This document shows, one piece after another, positions 6,488 through 8,924 of a DNA stretch of 8,924 bases. Source of the stretch: Planctomycetota bacterium (GTDB lineage Bacteria > Planctomycetota > Planctomycetia > Pirellulales > Pirellulaceae); contig JAPLNJ010000806.1 in assembly GCA_026692885.1 (NCBI GenBank), positions 1-8,924 of the forward strand, given 5' to 3'. Under the pieces are notes generated by a model, which did no database searches, had not been told where the DNA came from, and worked only from the letters and a program-made list of their open reading frames with translations. Position numbers and translations under genes: made by a program. How positions within the stretch are numbered: the stretch's first letter is position 1; every line of letters begins with the position of its first letter.

Positions 6488-7492
6488 CTATTTCTTTTCA
6501 GCGTCACACTTTTCCTGCGGGCAGTGTTCCTTCTTGCACAACGGGCACCCCTTCTTCTGCTCCATCACGGCCTTGACTGCCGATTCAACGTCCGCCGTTG
6601 ATGCGGTGAACGTGGCCCTAAACGAGTCTCCCTTGGCACTGCACTTGAGCCCGTCCATGACCTTCTTGATGGCTGGGATATTACTGTACCGAAGCTCTCC
6701 CATCGCCTTGAGTCCATCCACAATGGTCTTGAAGTTCTTCGCCGTTTCTTCCGAATCGGTTGTGAACTCATACTTGCCGGTAATCTGACCGTTTTTCTCT
6801 GTCCAGGCGACAGTCGCCGCCTTGCAGTTTTGCAGCACGGGGCAATGTGTCGTCTTGCGGTAAGCTTCGGGAACGTCGATGCCTCGTGAGGCGAACAACG
6901 CATTCTTCGCAATGCCCTTGAGGAGTGGGGCATCTTTGGCAAGCCCCGGCTTCTTGCCATCTACCACATCGAGAGCGGCCTTTACCTGGTCGGCATCGGC
7001 CCCAATGACGATGAGCTTGTCAGCGGCAAATGTGCCGGTCAGGTTTATCTTCTTCCCGTGTTGCTCGGCGGTCCACATATACAAGGTGCGGCTTCCGTAT
7101 TTCGTGGTCTTGTGATCCGGGTGCTTCTCTTTCAGCAGGTCAAGCATCTTCTGCTGGTCGAGTTTCTTCACCTGGATCAGGCAAACCCCGATACTCCCGC
7201 TATACTGGGTGGAATACAATGTAGCCCCCAGCATGTCCTCCATCGGATTCATGCCCAGCTTCTTCGCCAGTTCTTCCATCTTGGCTTGGCATTGCTGGTG
7301 GATGGGGCACTTGTCCTTCAATCTCTGGACGAGTTCCAGTGAACGGAGAGCCTCGAAATTGACGTGGCCAAACCATTTGGCATCCGCCGCAATGTCCTTT
7401 GGCACTATCGGCCCCGCCGAGACAAAGCCTGCTGACAGAAACACAACCGCAGTGAGCGCAGCAATCAGAACAGACGCTAGAGAACGCTTCAT
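6488..7492 (-). CDS. Secreted protein of unknown function with paired Cys-Pro motifs
   Basis: The start is ATG 7492, with AGGAAGG just upstream (complement of about 7500-7508, 7-base spacer); the frame extends to a TTG at 7534, but that would bury the signal peptide. The 334-residue product has a signal peptide (basic M-K-R, hydrophobic 7-22, cleavage near V-S-A-G at 24-27). The body resembles secreted planctomycete proteins of unknown function: D-A-K-W-F-G-H-V-N-F-E-A-L near 37-49, M-E-D-M-L-G-A-T-L-Y at 84-93, and D-Q-V-K-A-A-L-D-V-V-D-G-K at 168-180. Unusual are C-P-x4-C at 62-68 and at 217-223, and a tail with C-P-L-C at 316-319 and C-P-x3-C at 324-329, among about ten cysteines. These could form disulfides or bind metal. 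It is convergent with the gene at 5719. No enzymatic motif is seen. Confidence 0.8.
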   Translation of the reverse strand: MKRSLASVLIAALTAVVFLSAGFVSAGPIVPKDIAADAKWFGHVNFEALRSLELVQRLKDKCPIHQQCQAKMEELAKKLGMNPMEDMLGATLYSTQYSGSIGVCLIQVKKLDQQKMLDLLKEKHPDHKTTKYGSRTLYMWTAEQHGKKINLTGTFAADKLIVIGADADQVKAALDVVDGKKPGLAKDAPLLKGIAKNALFASRGIDVPEAYRKTTHCPVLQNCKAATVAWTEKNGQITGKYEFTTDSEETAKNFKTIVDGLKAMGELRYSNIPAIKKVMDGLKCSAKGDSFRATFTASTADVESAVKAVMEQKKGCPLCKKEHCPQEKCDAEKK

Positions 7493-7533
7493 CACAATGC
7501 CCTTCCTGATAGGCGGGGACTTGCCTTTTCCCA

Positions 7534-7550
7534 ACAGGAACAGTTCCTGT
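7534..7550. promoter_or_regulatory. Perfect 17-bp palindrome, candidate operator
   Basis: ACAGGAAC (7534-7541) and GTTCCTGT (7543-7550) are perfect inverted repeats around a single base, 42 bases upstream of the ATG at 7492. The size and symmetry fit a dimeric repressor site. As RNA it could fold into a 7-bp stem with a 3-base loop. No clear promoter overlaps it, so its role is open. Confidence 0.45.
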
Positions 7551-7594
7551 CAGCGGCTTCCCCCTGGTTACGAACGCATCTTCTCGCCAAGAAC

Positions 7595-7645
7595 AAAAAA
7601 GCCGACGTGGCAGAACACCCCCAAGGCGTTCGATCACGTCGGCTT
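7595..7645 (-). terminator. Intrinsic terminator on the minus strand
   Basis: On the minus strand AAGCCGACGTG (7645-7635) pairs perfectly over 11 bp with CACGTCGGCTT (7609-7599), followed by a T6 run ending at 7595. The 25-base loop is long, but stem plus T tract is typical of rho-independent termination. It would end transcripts from the HPr gene or from the candidate promoter at 7708-7735. Confidence 0.65.
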
Positions 7646-7701
7646 ACTATTCGACGAACCCCCCGGCAAATCCGAGTTGCTCTTCAGCTAGTCATCCAAC
7701 G
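7595..7701 (-). ncRNA. Candidate small RNA or attenuated leader
   Basis: A transcript starting about 7 bases after the candidate -10 box (near 7701) would reach the terminator after about 105 bases. It contains no plausible open reading frame beyond ATG-ACT-AGC-TGA. Read-through would form the leader of the gene at 7492. I see no match to a known RNA family. Confidence 0.25.
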
Positions 7702-7707
7702 CACATC

Positions 7708-7735
7708 AGTGTAGGGCACGTAACTAAAAAGTCAA
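7708..7735 (-). promoter_or_regulatory. Candidate sigma70-type promoter on the minus strand
   Basis: On the minus strand TTGACT (7735-7730) and TACACT (7713-7708) are separated by 16 bases, matching five and four of six consensus positions. It lies about 96 bases downstream of the HPr stop codon and points toward the terminator at 7645-7595 and the secreted-protein gene beyond it. Confidence 0.4.
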
Positions 7736-7830
7736 CAGCCCTTTACCCCCTTGGTGGATACCGCAGACTGCCACCACGGGAACTTGGAACTGGTCATGTT
7801 CGTCTCTCAGGTCCAAGTGGCGAGTCACGA

Positions 7831-8184
7831 TCAGCAGCAGCCCCGGAAGTCGCTGGCAAATAGACCAGCCACAGCGTCCAAGGCTTCCTGCGCCTCAGCC
7901 CCGGTTGCAGACAGCACCAGTTCAGTGCCAGGAACAGCTTCCAGTGAGATCAGTCCCAGGATGCTAGCGGCACTCGCCGATTGGCTTCCCTTCTGGACAA
8001 TCACTTTGGCCTGGTGTCGGCCGACCGTGTCCACGATAGCCGAACAGGGTCGAAAATGAAGTCCTCGTTCGTCGTTCACTTTCACCGTTCGGGTCGCTGT
8101 CTCCGATAGCAGTCGTCCGCCACGAGACGCACCTACAACGGCCTTGAACGATGATTTTGCGGGGGCGATCTGAACTGCAAGCAT
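7831..8184 (-). CDS. HPr-family phosphocarrier with N-terminal extension
   Basis: The start at ATG 8184 is fixed by a strong AGGAGG (complement of 8191-8196) 6 bases upstream; the open frame continues to 8352 but has no comparable site. The 117-residue protein has an extra N-terminal segment of about 30 residues, then an HPr domain at about 31-112. The phosphorylation site reads G-L-H-F-R-P with His43, and Ser74 in A-A-S-I-L-G-L lies 31 residues later, exactly the His15-Ser46 spacing of HPr, so both the enzyme I site and the regulatory serine site are kept. HPr passes phosphate from enzyme I to PTS EIIA proteins, or acts in regulation through HPr kinase. No enzyme I, EII or HPr kinase gene is in the window, so a regulatory role is possible. 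The Phe in G-L-H-F-R-P is less common than Ala. Confidence 0.88.
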   Translation of the reverse strand: MLAVQIAPAKSSFKAVVGASRGGRLLSETATRTVKVNDERGLHFRPCSAIVDTVGRHQAKVIVQKGSQSASAASILGLISLEAVPGTELVLSATGAEAQEALDAVAGLFASDFRGCC

Positions 8185-8569
8185 GTCCGTCCTCCTGACG
8201 ACGTGTAACGAATCCCTTGGCTGCCGAACCGGCGACATGATTTCCCCCGATTCACGTTCGATCAACGTGCAGCGGGAATTCACGTCGGAACCGTACAAAA
8301 GCCGCAACGATCCAATGTTAAGCAAACGGCAGGCCAAGCTGGTCATCGACATCGTGACGGGCCGCTAATCTGTTGGCTGCCAATGAGATACGGTGTAGGC
8401 GGCGGGCTTCCCTTCGACCGGCATCCTTTGAAAAGTTTGCCAATTCCGGTCAGGAAAACTGGAACGAATCCGTGAACCGTTGCCCCCCGATTTTCGGCTG
8501 GAAAAGTCCCGTGGTGAGCCTGCCGATTTACTTCCCCATCACCGAGAACGACACCACGGAGAACGCAAA
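8185..8569. other. Stretch with no supported gene
   Basis: Both strands were read. The minus-strand frame ahead of the HPr gene is open but lacks a ribosome binding site and resembles no family. Plus-strand frames here start at rare codons and give arginine-rich, unconvincing products. The interval presumably holds the divergent promoters for HPr and for the small gene at 8570, but I could not identify boxes with confidence. Confidence 0.5.
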
Positions 8570-8734
8570 ATGGAACGGCCGCAGAACGATTCCTTGCCGA
8601 CGCTGATGGCTGACGTGGATACGCTCAAACGGGAACTTGAGCAGATGTATCAAAACGTCAAAGCCACCTGTGGTGAGCGTCGAGAACAGGCCACTGCCAC
8701 ATCCGGCGTGGGCATGGTGATCAAGGGGAAGTAA
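8570..8734 (+). CDS. Small coiled-coil protein, unknown function
   Basis: The ATG at 8570 is preceded by GGAG (8558-8561) with an 8-base spacer; the longer frame from 8480 is His/Arg-rich and looks non-coding. The 54-residue product has a heptad-like helix at about 11-33 (T-L-M-A-D-V-D-T-L-K-R-E-L-E-Q-M-Y-Q-N-V), a single Cys34, and a C-terminal tail S-G-V-G-M-V-I-K-G-K. There is no signal peptide or membrane segment, so it is probably cytoplasmic and may oligomerise. I do not recognise the family. Confidence 0.55.
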   Translation: MERPQNDSLPTLMADVDTLKRELEQMYQNVKATCGERREQATATSGVGMVIKGK

Positions 8735-8747
8735 CGTCGGTCTGGCT

Positions 8748-8921
8748 TCATGGCATCGGCGACACGTTGGGCAGCACCACGATCAGTAGCGTGGCAATCG
8801 GCCCGATGAATAACGAAGCAAACCACCACAGTAGGCCGCTGCGTCCCTTCGACTGAGCCAAGCCAGCATTGATCAGGGATAATGTCCCCCAGCCGACGAA
8901 GAATGCCTGTTGTTCGTGCAT
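8748..8921 (-). CDS. Small two-helix membrane protein, possibly 5'-incomplete
   Basis: On the minus strand ATG 8921 opens a 57-codon frame ending in TGA at 8750-8748. Two hydrophobic segments (about 5-22 and 28-50) flank a polar loop A-Q-S-K-G-R-S-G. The pattern L-I-N-A-G-L-A-Q-S-K-G-R-S-G-L followed by G-P-I-A-T-L-L-I-V recalls short conserved bacterial membrane proteins of unknown function, whose loop and G-P turn are typical. The ATG lies three bases from the window edge, so neither a ribosome binding site nor an upstream extension can be checked. It is convergent with the gene at 8570, the two stop codons being only 13 bases apart. Confidence 0.7.
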   Translation of the reverse strand: MHEQQAFFVGWGTLSLINAGLAQSKGRSGLLWWFASLFIGPIATLLIVVLPNVSPMP

Positions 8922-8924
8922 GGT

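Larger units (their letters stand above)
7493..7830. other. Non-coding interval with palindrome, terminator and candidate promoter
   Basis: This 338-base stretch lies between two - strand genes and holds no convincing coding sequence on either strand. It contains the ribosome binding site of the 7492 gene, the 17-bp palindrome at 7534-7550, the minus-strand terminator at 7595-7645 and a candidate minus-strand promoter at 7708-7735, each listed separately. Confidence 0.6.

Noticed and set aside
7200..7637. Minus-strand open frame overlapping the terminator and the secreted-protein gene start
   Set aside because: It runs through the intrinsic terminator stem and into the coding region in another frame, with no ribosome binding site or family resemblance.
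7640..7700. Possible tRNA-like T-arm (GGTTCG on the minus strand)
   Set aside because: No acceptor stem, anticodon arm or D-arm can be drawn around it.
8217..8381. Repeated TTGGCTGCC (8217-8225 and 8373-8381), the second forming a short palindrome
   Set aside because: The same word also occurs inside the coding region near 3162, so it is probably common sequence rather than a site.
1..8924. Defence system, CRISPR array, insertion sequence or prophage
   Set aside because: No repeats with spacers, transposase, integrase, nuclease or toxin-antitoxin features were seen. The CPBP domain alone, once called Abi, is not evidence for phage defence.

Overview
The window looks like a chromosomal segment from a planctomycete (Pirellulales/Gemmata-like). 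The evidence is moderately high GC, many secreted hydrolases with N-terminal signal peptides, a secreted repeat-type protein of a kind I associate with planctomycetes, and a lysine/alanine-rich small protein whose modules I also associate with that phylum. The assignment is an inference from family resemblance; there is no rRNA or other marker in the window.

Left part (1-5503, all + strand). A 5'-truncated secreted alpha/beta hydrolase overlaps by one base a large membrane protein that joins a CPBP-like (CAAX-protease/Abi) membrane domain, with a degraded catalytic motif, to a soluble LssY C-terminal domain. After a 217-base gap come a secreted esterase-like hydrolase, a secreted GH16 glycoside hydrolase of the agarase/porphyranase-like type only 3 bases behind it, another secreted BD-FAE-type esterase, and a small YbcJ-type S4 RNA-binding protein. 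The esterase-GH16-esterase run suggests extracytoplasmic breakdown of an esterified or otherwise decorated polysaccharide.

Middle (5504-7830). A near-consensus sigma70-type promoter (5651-5679) drives a 129-residue protein with a probable DNA-binding-like helical module. This is followed by a strong hairpin. On the opposite strand lies a decayed small gene (6164-6398) whose last 31 codons resemble the C-terminal module of that protein. Next, on the - strand, is a secreted cysteine-motif protein of unknown function. Upstream of it are a perfect 17-bp palindrome, an intrinsic terminator and a candidate promoter, which together could form a small RNA or an attenuated leader.

Right part (7831-8924). 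There is an HPr-family phosphocarrier with an N-terminal extension (- strand), a 385-base stretch with no convincing gene, a 54-residue coiled-coil protein (+ strand), and a 57-residue two-helix membrane protein (- strand) running to the window edge. I see no mobile element, CRISPR array, tRNA or rRNA, and no recognisable defence system.
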